Positions 1 to 12,302 of a DNA stretch of 64,000 nt are shown one piece after another (the stretch's first letter is position 1; each line of letters starts with the position of its first letter). The notes under the pieces are model-generated. The model was not told the DNA's origin. It saw nothing but the letters and a program-made list of their open reading frames with translations, and did not search any database. Where the stretch lies: assembly GCA_019916065.1 (NCBI GenBank), contig CM034236.1:24934358-24998357 (forward strand), read 5' to 3'. The position numbers and the translations under genes were made by a program. This stretch comes from Vitellaria paradoxa (lineage: Eukaryota; Streptophyta; Magnoliopsida; Ericales; Sapotaceae).

Positions 1-259
1 ATAATATTTTATATAGGAATGAGTAATGATTTTGGGTATTTTGATAACTTTAACTTAATGTGAATTGAATTTGGATTGGATTTTATTATCTATTTTGATT
101 TTCACATTCTCATGCCGTCCATCCCGGACAATTAAGTTAGGGGCGTGACACAATGACTCGCTGCCAGATCAAAACACATAATCACGTAGCACATCGCATA
201 CAAAAGAAAAGACTCCAACTATCCCCTCAAGTATTCTAACCTAGGCTCTGATACTAATC
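1..259 (-). mobile_element. Start of LTR-retrotransposon internal region with primer-binding site
   Basis: Positions 244-256 read, on the minus strand, as a one-base-decayed copy of TGGTATCAGAGCC, the primer-binding site complementary to the 3' end of plant initiator-Met tRNA. It lies 3 bases from the LTR at 260-2559, so the element is transcribed leftward and its body lies outside the window. At 140-150 there is a second LTR-like terminus, GGGGCGTGACA, suggesting another nested element end inside this leader. No coding sequence is visible. The chromovirus (Ty3) assignment rests on LTR similarity only. Confidence 0.5.
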
Positions 260-2559
260 TACCATACCCCAAATTTTCGTAAACTGAGTTGTGAACCCTA
301 ATCACATACCATTAACAATAATAAACAACAAAACCCAATTAGAGTCATACAACCACCTTGGAGCAGACATATAACATAAATAATAATATAATAAATAATA
401 GAAGCCTCAACCTTGACTGGGCAATAGTGCTCCATTATAATATCAGAATAATATCAAGGCTGTATCAACGTTTGCAACCATATCGAAATAATATTTGATA
501 CAAAAATAATACATCAGATTAAAAATACCATATCTTAAAATACCATCAAAAGCTCAACACTGGGATTATCTATGCATCAGGCTCTATACCTACAACACAA
601 TCTGTAGGGACGTGAGCACTAAACCCACGTATATCCATGATTTTCAAATAAACAAATATAATATATGTAACTTCATGTCTTAGCATGCCATTACCATGTA
701 ATAAATATCAAAAATATTTGATAATAGCTAAAGTATAATCATATATCAATCCCAATATCATAATCAACATCTCGTTATCATTCCATTATTCGTTATCTCA
801 TTAACACACATATATAGGGTGGATACTCTACAAGACTATCTCGTGATTAATGAGCATAGCACAAAACCATTATAATCTTTTCTGGGGCAACAGCCCACAG
901 AAACATCTTCATTTATGAGCCTCAGCACAGGGGTCATAATTAACCAAGTCTGCATTGTCATTTATGGATTAATATCCAAGGGCTACGACTAACAAAGTCA
1001 GCATTGTTATGTAAGCTACTAACCTAATGGTACAATAACCAAATCTTGCACGGGTTTAGGAACTCTCAACCCAAGGGAAATCATGTAGCCTCCTATTTTT
1101 CAGTATCCTTTATCCCAAAAATCAACAAAACCAACATCACATTTCATTGTCATTTCCATTCTTATAGTTATCAATGCCATTGTCATAATCATTGTGCCAC
1201 ACAAGCCATTTTGTATCATATGCCACATTTGGGCCAAAACTTAATTCAAACCATTATCTTTTCATTTCCTTTATGTCATTATTAAGTTCCACGTTTAAGA
1301 ATATTATTACTTTGAAAATATTTCAAAAAATCAATGTAAGAATCCTTTAAAAAAACTCGTTTACTCTTCAACAACATTTTAGGAAGAAGTTGTAAAAGTT
1401 TTCGCCATGCACTTGAAATAAAGGTTGGTGTGCACGGGTTTAGGTTAAAACACAGTTTTTGCCCCCAGAAGGAAAGGTCCGTGCACATGGAGGCAAAGAA
1501 ATCAATCTGTGCACTTGGGGCCCCTAGTCCATACACTTGGGAGCCAAAGCATAGCCCATTCATACGCGTAAACTCAGTGGTGCGACAGGCTGTCTCCTGC
1601 ACCAAAGTTGACTACACCTTGTTTTTGGCTTCCAAATTTTGAAAATCCATTTATTTGTTTCAAAACTATTTTCTTTCAAGTTTATATTTCATATCAATCT
1701 CCCACAACATATGAACATAACCATATAATCAATTCAGTATTTCATTAATTATTAAGCATAAATTAAACTTATTGTTCATCATCTTCTTCCTGAATTCACA
1801 CACACACATAACTTTTTGATTCATGCATTAAATCAGTTAAACAACAATACTAACTCAATATGCATAAATATAGCATGTAATCAACAACAATCATTAAATC
1901 CCTACCTCAAGTTACTCGGGAAGAAAGAACCATACTACGAAAAATGCTTGGGAAAATTGAAAATTAGCAACAATCAATCCATACTTCTTAACACCTTTCC
2001 AAAGGTCACTACACACTCAACCTATTCTTAATTTGATATTAGAATAGAAAGAATAAGCCAATTTGTGGGATAATTCAATCTCACAAACTCCCTCAACTCT
2101 TTAGTTTTTCTTATACAACCTGAGCACATATATACACACATACACACACACATAGATATAAACATAAGTTTGCTTCAAGGTGAAGCAGAGAGATGACAAG
2201 CTGGTGATATAACCATGGACTATGGACCTATAGACCTAAGCTAGGTAGATTGGGTGGGTGATTAAATGGAAAGAAGGCTTGGCCAAAAAACTAGAAAAGA
2301 AAAATACAAGTTGTAGAAGTGATAGGATGTGCCCACGAAAGGAAACAAGGCATGCACGCGGGGAAGATACTAGGTGCGCTTGGAGACCCCCAATCTCAAA
2401 CCCAAACCTATACTCTATCACAAACAAAATTCAATTTGAGAACCAATTAGCTTAGTCAACTTATGCATCACATCAAAACACATCAACACATTATCATAAT
2501 AGATCATAATCATATATGTCATGGATAAAATAATATACATCAAAATACAGGTCGCTACA
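260..2559 (-). mobile_element. LTR copy A of a long-LTR Ty3-like family
   Basis: About 2.3 kb, beside a primer-binding site on its left. It shares an ordered set of short landmarks with 21300-23852 and 51478-54153: a GTGAGCACTAAA-type word (near 613), a TGCAcGGGTTTAGGAACTCTCAACCC-like block (near 1047, split here by decay), and a terminus ending in TACA at 2559. The left end (TACCATACCCC) reads as a decayed TGTCACGCCCC, which is intact in copy C. Positions 1425-1600 carry imperfect repeats of GTGCACWTGGRGGC. Small open frames inside are not supported as genes. This is probably the 5' LTR of a leftward element, not a solo LTR. Confidence 0.6.
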
Positions 2560-3458
2560 AAATCTATGTGTCGATAACTCTTACTTTATTCTTATTTATA
2601 TATAGTTCAAAATAATCACTATGAAAGATATGCACACTATTGTTCACAAAACTCCCTCTCTACAAATACTCTCTAATTTTCTGACTGACTAGATCGTCAG
2701 AGAAATCTTTTTTAGGAAAACCCTCCCAACCTATTTCTTTAATTTTTTTTTTTTTTTTATATTTATAGGCATCTAAGGGGGAAAACTATGAACGTGCTGA
2801 GTATGTAGGGATGAGATTTTTATTCCCCATAGATTTGGCACCATCTATAAGAAACGATTGGCTTTCCACCACGTAAATTTCTTAGCGGAATCAGCAAAGA
2901 TGATGATTGGATGTACACGTGACGAATCTCCAACTTATGGAAGAACATGTTCTCTTGCTTGTGATTCTGTGGGGTAGGACCAAGTTCCAGAAGTTCAAAG
3001 GCCTAGAAAGATGGGAGTAATTCTTAGAACTCCCACCAAAACTCATTCTTGTAACTCTAACCCAGAAGCTGCACAAAAATAAAAGAAGATGAAGGCTCAT
3101 ATTCGAGCCAAAGATGAAGAGATAACTATAACAAGGGAGAAATAGTAGCAAGAGAAATGTAAAAACACTCAAATTGATCCTTCTAAACAAGATGGTACTA
3201 GAAGTAACTCAAAGGGGCCAACAAATTGATCCTCAAGATATAAGGATGATCAACCAAGATTTTTCCTCTTATTCCTTTCCTCTTTTTATTACCCTAGTTT
3301 TATTTTATTTTTGATTTTCTTGGAGACCAAAAACCACCACCTGAACTGAAGCTGAATAGGTAGACTGAGGGTGCTCGAACATGATTGCAAGACTTAGCCA
3401 CCGAGCAAGTCAAAATAGGAGCTAACGAGAGTCAAATGCAAGACCTGCAAGTTTATAA
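2560..3458 (+). mobile_element. Degenerate Ty3/Tat-like leader and gag-region remnant
   Basis: Begins with AT-rich DNA including a T tract near 2743-2758. At 2833-2856 there is a TTTGGCACCATCTATAAG-type sequence that matches, with C-to-T and G-to-A decay, the TGGCGCCGTCTGTGGG-type primer-binding region of Tat/Ogre-like Ty3 elements. Downstream to about 3330 the plus strand reads as broken hydrophilic peptide without a continuous frame, compatible with old gag sequence. No pol motif is seen. The assignment is inference from one motif. Confidence 0.35.
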
Positions 3459-3466
3459 TTGGTTTC

Positions 3467-3950
3467 TAGGGATATCAAATATACCCATACCCGGTGGGTA
3501 CCTGTTTTACCCGCCCTGTTCAAGGAGGCTACGGGGAAGTTAGTAGTGGGGATGGGGATGAGTATGGGGATTTGAGATGTTACCAAAACGGGTACGGGGA
3601 TGGGAACGGGTACGATAGTCCCCACCCCGCCCCGTCCCCATACTCGTTTAAATATTTATTTATTAATTTATATATATATTTATATTTATATTTAATATAT
3701 ATAATATTTATAATAATTTTTAATATTTATTTTATACATATAATATATAATTTGTAAGAGTTAGTATACTTAACAGATAAATGGAGACGGGGATGGGGAA
3801 TTTATTATCTAGTAGGGACGAGTATAAGGAATTTTTTTTTCCCTGAAATAGGAATGGGGACGGGGACGGGGACTGGGACGGGTATTGTTAAATAGAGACA
3901 GGTATAGGGAAAGTCATAGCCACTCTATACCCGCCCCGTTGACATCCCTG
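3467..3950. mobile_element. Non-autonomous hAT element (484 bp) with perfect 8-bp target duplication
   Basis: Ends are TAGGGATATCAA on the left and TTGACATCCCTG on the right, which form imperfect 11-12 bp terminal inverted repeats of the plant hAT type. The flanks 3459-3466 and 3951-3958 are the identical octamer TTGGTTTC, the length expected for hAT insertion. Inside, G-rich repeats of GGGGATGGGGA type on the left half are mirrored by C-rich ones toward the right, and the middle (3650-3770) is AT-rich. It carries no transposase and must have been moved in trans. The overlapping small frames are low-complexity artefacts. Confidence 0.88.
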
Positions 3951-4110
3951 TTGGTTTCAAACAAACCTTGAACCAATAGTAGGGATGGCCATCTTGGCCA
4001 ATCCGTTCATACCTTACCCAATCCCCACCCCAAACGTGCAAGGAGTTCAAGGATTTTTTGGGGATTGAGTAGGGTATAGGGATATTTTTTAAAAAAATTT
4101 AAGGAACGAG

Positions 4111-4164
4111 TAGGGTACGGGGTGGGAGCAAACAGGTACGAGTTTGCTCCCACCCCGTACCCTA
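4111..4164. repeat. Perfect 23-bp inverted repeat in hAT subterminal region
   Basis: Arms 4111-4133 and 4142-4164 are exact reverse complements, separated by the 8-base loop AGGTACGA. The arms contain the GGGTACGGGGTGGGAGC-type G-rich motif that recurs imperfectly in the same subterminal zone. hAT transposases bind subterminal repeats, so this could be a binding array. The exactness of the match is notable in an element whose coding region is heavily mutated. Confidence 0.85.
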
Positions 4165-5717
4165 CCCTGCCTATTCCTTGACCCATCCTCGCCCCTACTC
4201 GTTCCTACCCATACCCCCATATATATATATATTTTAATTTTTTAGGGTTTTACGGTGAGAAAGCAAAAGATTGGTCCAAGAGTGGAAGAACTACACCTCC
4301 ACTGTCTGCATGTTTTGGCCAGAGTAAGGGAAGACACCCAATTCAAGTCATCAGAGTAAGCTGCTATTAGCGGTGAGTTTCTTATTCCCTTACGTCTATT
4401 GGGTCCACATCCTCAAAAATACCTCTTCTCCCAATCTTCTCTCTTTGTCCAGAAATCTATGGATCTAACAAACAATTGGTTGAATCTTATACTGATGTAG
4501 TAGGTTATACTTGAAGATAAGCCTTCCTCTCTATCTAGATTGGTCCAACTAGATCTTTATGTACTTTTAATTTTTTTTAATAAAAGTTGTGGTGCTGCTC
4601 TTTCTCCCTTCTTCGAGAAATGGAGACAACAATATGGTAATCACTCAGTTTACATATATGGCGTAATTTTACTTTGCCTCTCTAAAATTTTTATCCAAAT
4701 TTGGATCTGATTTTTTTAATAATTAAGAGTTTGAATTTTGGTTGCAATGTATTTTTAGTGGCTTTTTTATTCTAAAACTTGTTCTAAATAGACAGTTAAT
4801 GATGAGACTTCAAATGTAAAAAGGAGTACATTTTGTCTAATGAAAGCTTGAAAATAGGGCCTGGAGTAAAATTTAAGGTGCAAAATATCTAGGAAAAGTA
4901 AAATTTGCCATATAATATATATATATATATATATATTGCTTTTCTAACAAAAATTTGTATTAAAATGATAAGGCATCAATATCAATACCTTTTGGAATTC
5001 CTATCCTCTCTTAAAGTATTGATGCATGAAATTCCTTTTATATTTTACCATGGTTGTGAAGGAACTTTATCCAAGGTGTCAACAATCATGGCACATCTTA
5101 AAGATTTGAACATAGTAATATTCATTAGGAAATGCGATCAGAAATGCCTTGTACACATTTTCTGAACACTTGAATCATTGAGTTCGAAAAGGGGGCAAAA
5201 GGAAAATAATGGAACTTTTGACTCAACTAGGTTCCTCTAAACTTAGAAACAACGTCCCATTTTGGGAATTTTTTACATGTTCTTTAGATTTTATAATTTA
5301 TCAATTTTTAAGTTTTAAAGTTTATGCCATAATTTTACACTTGTTCTGCTCCTAAAGTTTCTATTACGGTTTTACTATGTGCTCTTGAATAGGATTTTAT
5401 ATATGAATTGATGGTGTTATTATAGCATAAAATGTTTTCAAATGGTATGCTAAACCCGTTTTCTTATTTTAATGATTCTTTTACAGAGACCTTAGCTTTA
5501 AGAAACTAAGTAGAGCAATTCCTAGCAACCTTGGTGTTCTAAAACCAAAGTACTGTGAGGACTCTATCTTTTAATTGTTTGTCTTTATTTATAAATGAAA
5601 TTTCCTATTATATTTTACATGCGTAAATTGATTTTGTTGAATATTCATTTAATTTCTCTTATGTTGTCACTATGTTTGTAAAATAATTAATTTTGTATAA
5701 TAAATATATATAGCATT

Positions 5718-7840
5718 ATGTTTATATCATCACATTCAACCCAAGTGGAATCAAATGAAATGCAAACACCAACATTGAGTAGTTCGTGAGCAAATACGGA
5801 ACCAAAAACAGAGTCATCAATTCCCATTACTGGTGAAGTTGAGTGTAACTCTGATGATGAAGCAGTAAATACGACTAAGTTAAGGAGCCATATATGGTAG
5901 CATTTTCAAAAGATAAGAGTTACAGTGGGGGGAAAGTGGGAAAATAAAGTAAGGTGTTTGTATTATAATAAAAAGTTAAGTGTAGAAGTTAAGAGTGGAA
6001 CAACACATTAAGAGATCACTATAACTCTTGTTTAAAAAGAAAGATGGTTGATAGTAAGCAAAAAATTTTAACACCTAGTGTTATGTTAGGGACGAGAAAA
6101 AGTAGCACATTCCAAGCTTTTGCTTTTGATCCAGAACATGCAAGGAAAAACTAGCTTACATGTTAATAATGCATGAATACCCTCTAAGCATAGTGGAACA
6201 CCTTTGGTTTAGGAGATTTTACCATGTTCTGCAACCTATGTTTCATGTGGTTTCTCGAAGTACTACTAAGAGGGAAATTTTGAACATATATGAAGTGGAG
6301 AGGTCGAAAACAATTAGGCATATGGAAAGAAACCAAGGTAGAGTTTTCTTGACAACAAACATGTAAATAGCTACCAATCAAAAAAGAGGGTTTATAGTCA
6401 TCATAGCACATTTCATTAATGATTCTTGGAAATTATAGAGCCACATTCTTAGGTAATTTCTTAATTTTTCCATGTTAATTTTATGTTATTTATGTGAATC
6501 TTAAGAATTTCATAAATGCATTTTACTTCATTCAATGATTATAGTAATTTTTCTATCTAGGTTTGTGTATGTGGCATGTCTACACACAATGAATGTATTG
6601 TCTGATGTATTGATGGATACATTCCTAGAGTAGAATATTGATAAAAAATTTTCTCTTTTAACGGTTGATAACTGTACTACCAATAAGGCCATGATTAATC
6701 TTTTGTTGGATAAATTTGGAAGTGATCATATTTGGTTTAAAAGTTTTTTTCATGTGCGATGCACTGCCTATATTCTTAACTTGATTGTGAATGATGGTTT
6801 GGATGTCATTACATCTACTACTGAAAAGGTTAGAGATAGTATTGCTTATTGGAAAAAGCCTCTCCTAAGAGAGAGGAGAAATTTGAAAAAGTAGCCCGCC
6901 AATTAGGAGTTTTTAGTGGTAAAAGGCTATCTCTTGACTGTCCTATCAGGTAGAACTCAACCTATACAATACTTCTAACTGCCATAGAATATAGGAGTGC
7001 TTTTGGCCATTTAAGACTCAAGGATAACCAGTACAAATCTTGCCCAACTGATGATGATTGGAATATAGCCAAAGATACATGTGAGAGATTAGAAATATTT
7101 TACAAGGCCACTTCATTATTTAGTGGGATGAGTTATCCAACTTCCAATTTATTTTTTAAAAATGTGCATGAGATCAAAATGAAATTAAAAGGATTGGTCC
7201 TTTGTGAGAATTGTGTGGCGTCAAGGATAGCCTAGAAGATGATAGAGAAATATGACAAGTATTAGGAGAATACTCATGGATTTTTGGAGTAGCAGTCGTT
7301 TTAGACCCAAGAAACAAGATGTCATTGATTGAGTGTTACTATTCAAATATTTACTGGGAGTATAGTGATGAGATGATTGAGGGTATTAGGAAACATTGTT
7401 ACGACTTAGTTACGATATACTAAGGCAAAAACAAGAATGACGATGGATATATAAGCAAGCCACCCTCTACCAATACGAGAAATAATAATGAGTTGGATCA
7501 TTTTGAAATGTTTCTTAATGAACAAAAGAAAAAAGAAACTGAACATGTGAAGTTGGAAATAGATCATTATTTGGAGGATGATTTGCTACCAAGATGTGAG
7601 AATTTTAATATATTAGCATGGTGAAAATCTAATGGCTTAAAGTACCCACTTTGCAAGCCATAGCTCGAGATACGTTGGCTGTGCTTGTATTTACAATTGC
7701 ACTAGAGTCCTCTTTTAGCATCGGTGGTATAGTGGTTAGTCCAAATTGAAATAGACTTCATCCTAGGACTTTGAAAGTTTTAATGTGTACTCAAAGTTGG
7801 TTGGCAACCATTGAGAATGGAGGTAATTTTTAATTATGTT
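5718..7840 (+). pseudogene. hAT transposase pseudogene, BED zinc finger / RICESLEEPER-like
   Basis: A decayed transposase read across several frames. From about 5877 to 6036 the plus strand gives a BED zinc-finger pattern (SHIW, then a stop, HFQKI, a Cys-x-Tyr-Tyr remnant where C-x2-C is expected, and TTH). Around 6380-6900 the catalytic-core region reads GFIVIIAHFINDSW, then TVDNCTTNKAMI and an HVRCTAYILNLIV segment (6691-6894 is the longest open piece). From 7020 to 7220 comes YPTSNLFFKN, and 7560-7770 holds the C-terminal dimerisation region (HYLEDDLLPR, KSNGLKYP, SSFS-like). Stops at about 5787 and 5898 and several frameshifts rule out function. Similarity is to the family in general; no specific ancestor was identified. 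Confidence 0.85.
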
Positions 7841-8892
7841 TCATTGATTATTTCTCTTCTTACTTTTATTTGCAATTGCTATTCGTAACATGATATATAT
7901 GACAAGGTGCACAAATAATGACAGGAAATCCTTTCCTAACTATCAATGATGAAAATATCGATATAGATAAGTGTTTGTTCGGTATAATAGTTGTTGATGG
8001 TTGATCGGGTAAGAGTTTTAGTTATGAGTAGTCAATAGATCGATGCATTCTTTTTTATATCACTCGTTTTCAATATGTTTTTTCTTTTTTTTTTTTTTTT
8101 TTCAGTTCTACTTACAGAATTTGAGAAGCAATGTGAGGGAGTCGGGGAGATTGTGGAAGTTAGCCTAGATTTGCTGAACTACTGTATTATTTTTACAGTG
8201 TTGTTTTGTTGAACTTTTTTTTTTTTTTTTTTTGGTAAGTTTGTTAGACTATTAATTGTTGTTAAACATTTGTGTTGAACTATTTTATCCACTGTGATAG
8301 ATTTGCAACCTATCTGAATTGGGGTTTATTCAGAATCTACTTGTTATGACTTGTATGCTTCTCTTCTTTGGTGGGTTTTAATTATTTTGAACAATTTCAA
8401 TGTATGTTTGCATGAGGAGGTACCTCATAGATGCAATGGTGTATTATTAGTCTTACTTTCCAACTATTTTATTTGGTGTTGCCCACTCAGTTTGGTTTAA
8501 GTTTTGGTGATTGATATTACTACTAAAAATTATTACTTCATTTGGTTAACTACAAAAACCCATTAATAAGTTAGGAAAATAGCAGCCTAATAAGTGCTTT
8601 TTAAATATATATATATATATATGGTTCTTTTCGATTTTCTAAATACATGTTAGGGTTCTACTATATTTTCTCATAAGTTATACTTTAGAATTTTTGTATT
8701 TTTGTATTTTTTTTTTCAGCTACCCAATTTCCTGTGGGAATTCCTATTTCCCTTTTAGGTCGGAGATGGGGGGTAAAATAAAATTTCAGTAGAGATCGAG
8801 TAAGGCATGGAAATTAATTTTAGCTTGGGGATCGGGCACGGAGATAAGTGTACCCATATCCTACTTACCTCATGCCCATCCCTAATCGCTAG

Positions 8893-9843
8893 GCTATCCT
8901 AACTATTATTTATTACACAAGTTTCTCAACTCTCCTTTTGTTTTTCTCTTCATAGTAAAACAATAAAATAAATAAATAAATACTCATTTTTCTACACTTT
9001 TTATGACAAAAGAGAAAAAATAAAATAATGTTCAATTCTATTCAAAATTTCTCTCATTGTTTTTTCACATCACTCTCTCCTTTTTTTATTATAATATTTT
9101 TTTATTTCTTTTTCTTCAAAAACCAAACAGAGCATTTATTTTGTACTTACCTTAAAGTTGTCAAGCGAAAAAGGCCGAAGATTGCGGCAGCAGCAAGCAA
9201 AAACAACTTCATAGCTAGTGCATTGGCAATGGATGCCTCGATATTTTGCAGGCATATGCTTTGTTATTGCAGCCAAGCCGAGTTGTGTCATTTTCCAGCT
9301 GTTGCTGATTTTTGGAATGTGTTGCATGTTAATCCCCCCATCAACATCCATCCTACTTTCAATGAGACTTTTTGACTCCGCTCTTTGAAAATGCAGGAAC
9401 TTCCATTTATAAATATAGTGAAAAAATTAAGTTTTCTATAAAATTTAATTGCAAGAATGGCTAACAAATATGAGTGGCTTACAACGAATACAATAATTTA
9501 TACGGAAGGAAATTTATATCTAATCTAATTTACATATGATGTGCCAGACTGCTATTCCAGATGTGCTCCACCACAGATTTGTTGATTAAATCTCAAAAAA
9601 AAAAATAAAAATAATAAATAAAAAAATCAATTTTAGGTGCGAGTAATTGCACCTGATCTCTGCACCCTCACCTCCAAAGGCTTTTCCCCCATGTCACCCA
9701 AGCCCATTAATTTTGAAAATGCTAGCAACTTCGTAGGACTTTTAAAAAAGGTACCCACACATGCGAGCGGACAGACAGAGATTGTGTCTGGGCCACCGAT
9801 TTCTATGAGCATGTATATGACAATTCAAACTTTGATCAGACGG
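8893..9843. other. Downstream flank of the NAC gene, no gene recognised
   Basis: The stretch 9150-9380 is richer in G+C and open in two overlapping frames (9028-9375 plus, 9136-9351 minus), but neither gives a recognisable domain. The 3' untranslated region of the NAC mRNA should lie just below 9844 on the minus strand. I did not find a canonical AATAAA signal close to the stop codon. An A-rich tract at 9594-9628 may lie near the transcript end. Confidence 0.4.
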
Positions 9844-12302
9844 CTAGAAAGGCTTCTGGATGAACATGTCCTGAAACGGGTAAAGTGGATCCTGTTGAAA
9901 CTGCAATTGAGGGGCGAACGGGTCATCCGCAAAGACATCTATGTCGTTAAATTGAAAATCAAAGGATTTATCCAAGTCATTAATCCATTTGGGCTCGCTT
10001 TGGACCTCCTTCTCGAAGGTCGAGAACTCCGGCGACGCAGTGTACTCGGAGCCGCTAGAGTCCGTGTGCAACCTCGGCATCGAGGAGTCCGAGGCCTCAA
10101 GATGTAGCAAGTCATTCACCATTGTCTGATGGTGCTGGTGCTGCTGCCGTTGTGGCAGCGGAGGCATCATTGCACTGTAACCAGATAAAATTTGGGGCTT
10201 CTGATCTTCCATTTCTGGATATTTCACGAGCTTTCGATCTGCCATTATTTGATGCTTCTCTATTGTACCTTTTTTGTTGTATATGCGGCATAAAACCCAG
10301 TCATCCAGCTGTAACAATAATATTGAACATGTGACATTATTAATCAACAATTGTTACGCGGAAATAGTATTGCGTTTTGACCAATCATGCCTAATAAAAA
10401 GTGCTTTGTAGTTAAAAAAATATTACTAAAATTTGATAAAACTTTATAACTATAAGCGAAAAAGTGCCGATCTTTTTATATATTTTTAAAATTTTTAAGT
10501 AAAATTTAGTCTAAGTGAAAATGAATATTTTCAAATATTAAAATTTAAACATCATATTTGTACTCATTTGAAGTTTTAAAAAATTTTATAAATTTTTATA
10601 AATTTTAATTTTTTTACCTATTACATAAATTACGAGAATGTAAATTTTACAAAGTTATATATTTTACCCTTAATAAAAATTTTTATCGACATTACATATT
10701 ACAAGGTCATTTTATTAAATATTATAAGCTTAAATTCTGAATTTAATAATTTATAAAATAATATTTGCACTGGTTGATAAAACTTTATAACTGTAAGCGA
10801 AAATGTGTCCAACTTTTTATAAAATTTTAGAATTTTTAAGTAAAATTTAGTCTTAAGTGAAAATAATATTTTAAAATATTAAAATTTAAACATAATATTT
10901 GTACTCAAATAAGTTTTAAAATTTTATAAACCTTAATAAATTTTAAATTTTTTATTTATTACATCAATTACGAGACACTGTAAATTTTACAAAGTTATGT
11001 TTTACTCTTAAAAGAAATTTTTATTGACATTACGGATTACAAGGCCATTTCGTTAAATATTATTAGCTTAAATTCTGAAATTAATAATTTATAAAATAAT
11101 ATTCGCAATTCAGTTTTCTATTAATTTCTTTCTCATTAAAATTTATTTATTTTTTATTTTAATAAATTAATAATACTATTATAACATTACAAAAAATTGA
11201 GGAATGCAAAAACCATGCCTCCAAACCATTATCTTCAATGTGTTTTTTGAATAAATAAATAAACAAATAAAGTAAAATTATAAATATGGAATGAGTGAAT
11301 GATATCATTATAAGTAGCTCACCCGTAAATTATTATTTCTCTTGCCAGCGGATCTGTCTACGTTTGCGAGGCGGTACTCGTGCATAATCCAATTAGTCTT
11401 GATCCCTCTGGGGGCTTTTCCGGCATAGAAAACAAGGGCCTTCTTTATTCCCACAGCCTTGGGCCGCCCAATCGGCTTGTCTGCACCGGTTGCCTTCCAG
11501 TACCCAGTTCCAGCCGCCCGGTTCGGCCTTGAACCGTTGGGGTATTTCCGGTCTCTTGGGGAGAAAAAGTACCATTCCTTTTCACCATACTTAGCCATAC
11601 CTGCTCATTTGTATTCCAAGTTATAGAATTAATCGCCAAAAAAAAAAACAGCAAAAATTACAGGAGTTCAAGTAAAATTGAATAAAAATTAATTAAAAAT
11701 AAAAAGGAAATTGACCCAAATTAAGACCCAGTTCCAAGATATTGAAAATTCAAAAGGCAGTAAGTAATCTTCTTCATCCAATTTCCCCCAAAATAATTTT
11801 AAAATTAAAATCTAAATAAATAACATCATTAATTTCAACAAACCAAAGATCGAAATGAAGTATGGGAGAAAAAGAATAAATTGATTGAAGAAAATTTTGG
11901 CCCAAAATTTCAGTAAATTTCTAAACTCTATTTTTCTTCCTTATAAATTTCTTATTCCAGATAAAACTCAATATTTATTTATTTATTATCTTTAAATTCT
12001 TAATAGAATATACAATGAATTAGGAAATAATTTAACGCAGAAATTAGTACACCTTAAATGTCCACTTTAGCCGATCCATTTATTATTATTGTTATTATTA
12101 TTATTATTATTATAAAAACTAAAAAATAAATACCTGGCAGTTGCCATGGATCAAACTTGTATAGATCAATCTCAGCAATAATGGGGACAGCAATCGACTG
12201 CGCCGCACATTTACGGCACAAATAGTGCATCACAAGCTCCTCATCCGTCGGATGAAATCTGAACCCGGGCGGTAACTCCAACTGACTGTTACTGCTCGTC
12301 AT
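9844..12302 (-). CDS. NAC002: NAC-domain transcription factor, ATAF1/NAC002 subfamily
   Basis: Three exons: 12302-12134, 11600-11323 and 10308-9844, giving 303 residues plus stop; both introns (533 and 1014 bp) have GT-AG ends in phases 1 and 0. The NAC DNA-binding and dimerisation domain covers residues 10-163, with subdomains in the usual order: [15 protein letters not shown] (10-24), [13 protein letters not shown] (41-53), [17 protein letters not shown] (63-79) with [10 protein letters not shown] (89-98), [15 protein letters not shown] (106-120) with [10 protein letters not shown] (125-134), and [14 protein letters not shown] (150-163). The C-terminal activation region is acidic and Gln/His-rich, ending in the subfamily-like [12 protein letters not shown]1-type proteins are about 280-305 residues and act as nuclear, homo- or heterodimeric regulators of ABA, drought, wounding and senescence responses. 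The reading frame is intact. [10 protein letters not shown] and APRGIKTNW differ slightly from the common LALYGEKEW and APKGEKTNW forms. Orthology within the ATAF clade is inferred. Confidence 0.95.
10433..11110. repeat. Tandem duplication (about 341-bp unit, 2 copies) inside NAC intron 2
   Basis: Unit 1 (10433-10773) and unit 2 (10774 to about 11110) both begin TTGATAAAACTTTATAACT and stay alignable throughout, sharing words such as AAGTAAAATTTAGTCT, TTTGTACTCA and AAATTTTACAAAGTTAT. Both are very AT-rich with many substitutions and small indels, so the duplication is old. The pair makes up about two thirds of the 1-kb intron. No terminal repeats or coding sequence are seen. Confidence 0.85.

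Larger units (their letters stand above)
3980..8884 (+). mobile_element. Near-full-length hAT transposon, inactive (about 4.9 kb)
   Basis: The left end starts TAGGGATGGCCAT and the right end, read on the minus strand, starts TAGGGATGGGCAT. Flanking octamers (3972-3979 ACCAATAG; 8885-8892 ATCGCTAG) match at 5 of 8 positions, as expected for an old, decayed duplication. Subterminal regions are G-rich or C-rich, including a perfect 23-bp hairpin at 4111-4164. The body contains a broken hAT transposase (5718-7840). AT microsatellites (4911-4936, 8607-8622) and T tracts (about 8085-8102, 8217-8234) interrupt it. It inserted 22 bp from the duplication of the smaller hAT element on its left. Confidence 0.8.

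Noticed and set aside
3494..3757. Two overlapping frames rich in Gly/Asp/Tyr and Val/Pro
   Set aside because: They are created by GGGGAT/GGGTAC repeats of the short hAT element on both strands.
9028..9375. 115-residue plus-strand frame near the NAC 3' end
   Set aside because: No domain, low-complexity start, and it overlaps an equally open minus-strand frame.
10122..10334. Plus-strand frames opposite NAC exon 3
   Set aside because: They are antisense shadows of the NAC coding exon.
12054..12133. Extension of NAC exon 1 into an Ile-rich tail
   Set aside because: This is intron 1 read-through over an ATT/TTA microsatellite; the GT donor at 12133-12132 joins exactly in frame to exon 2.
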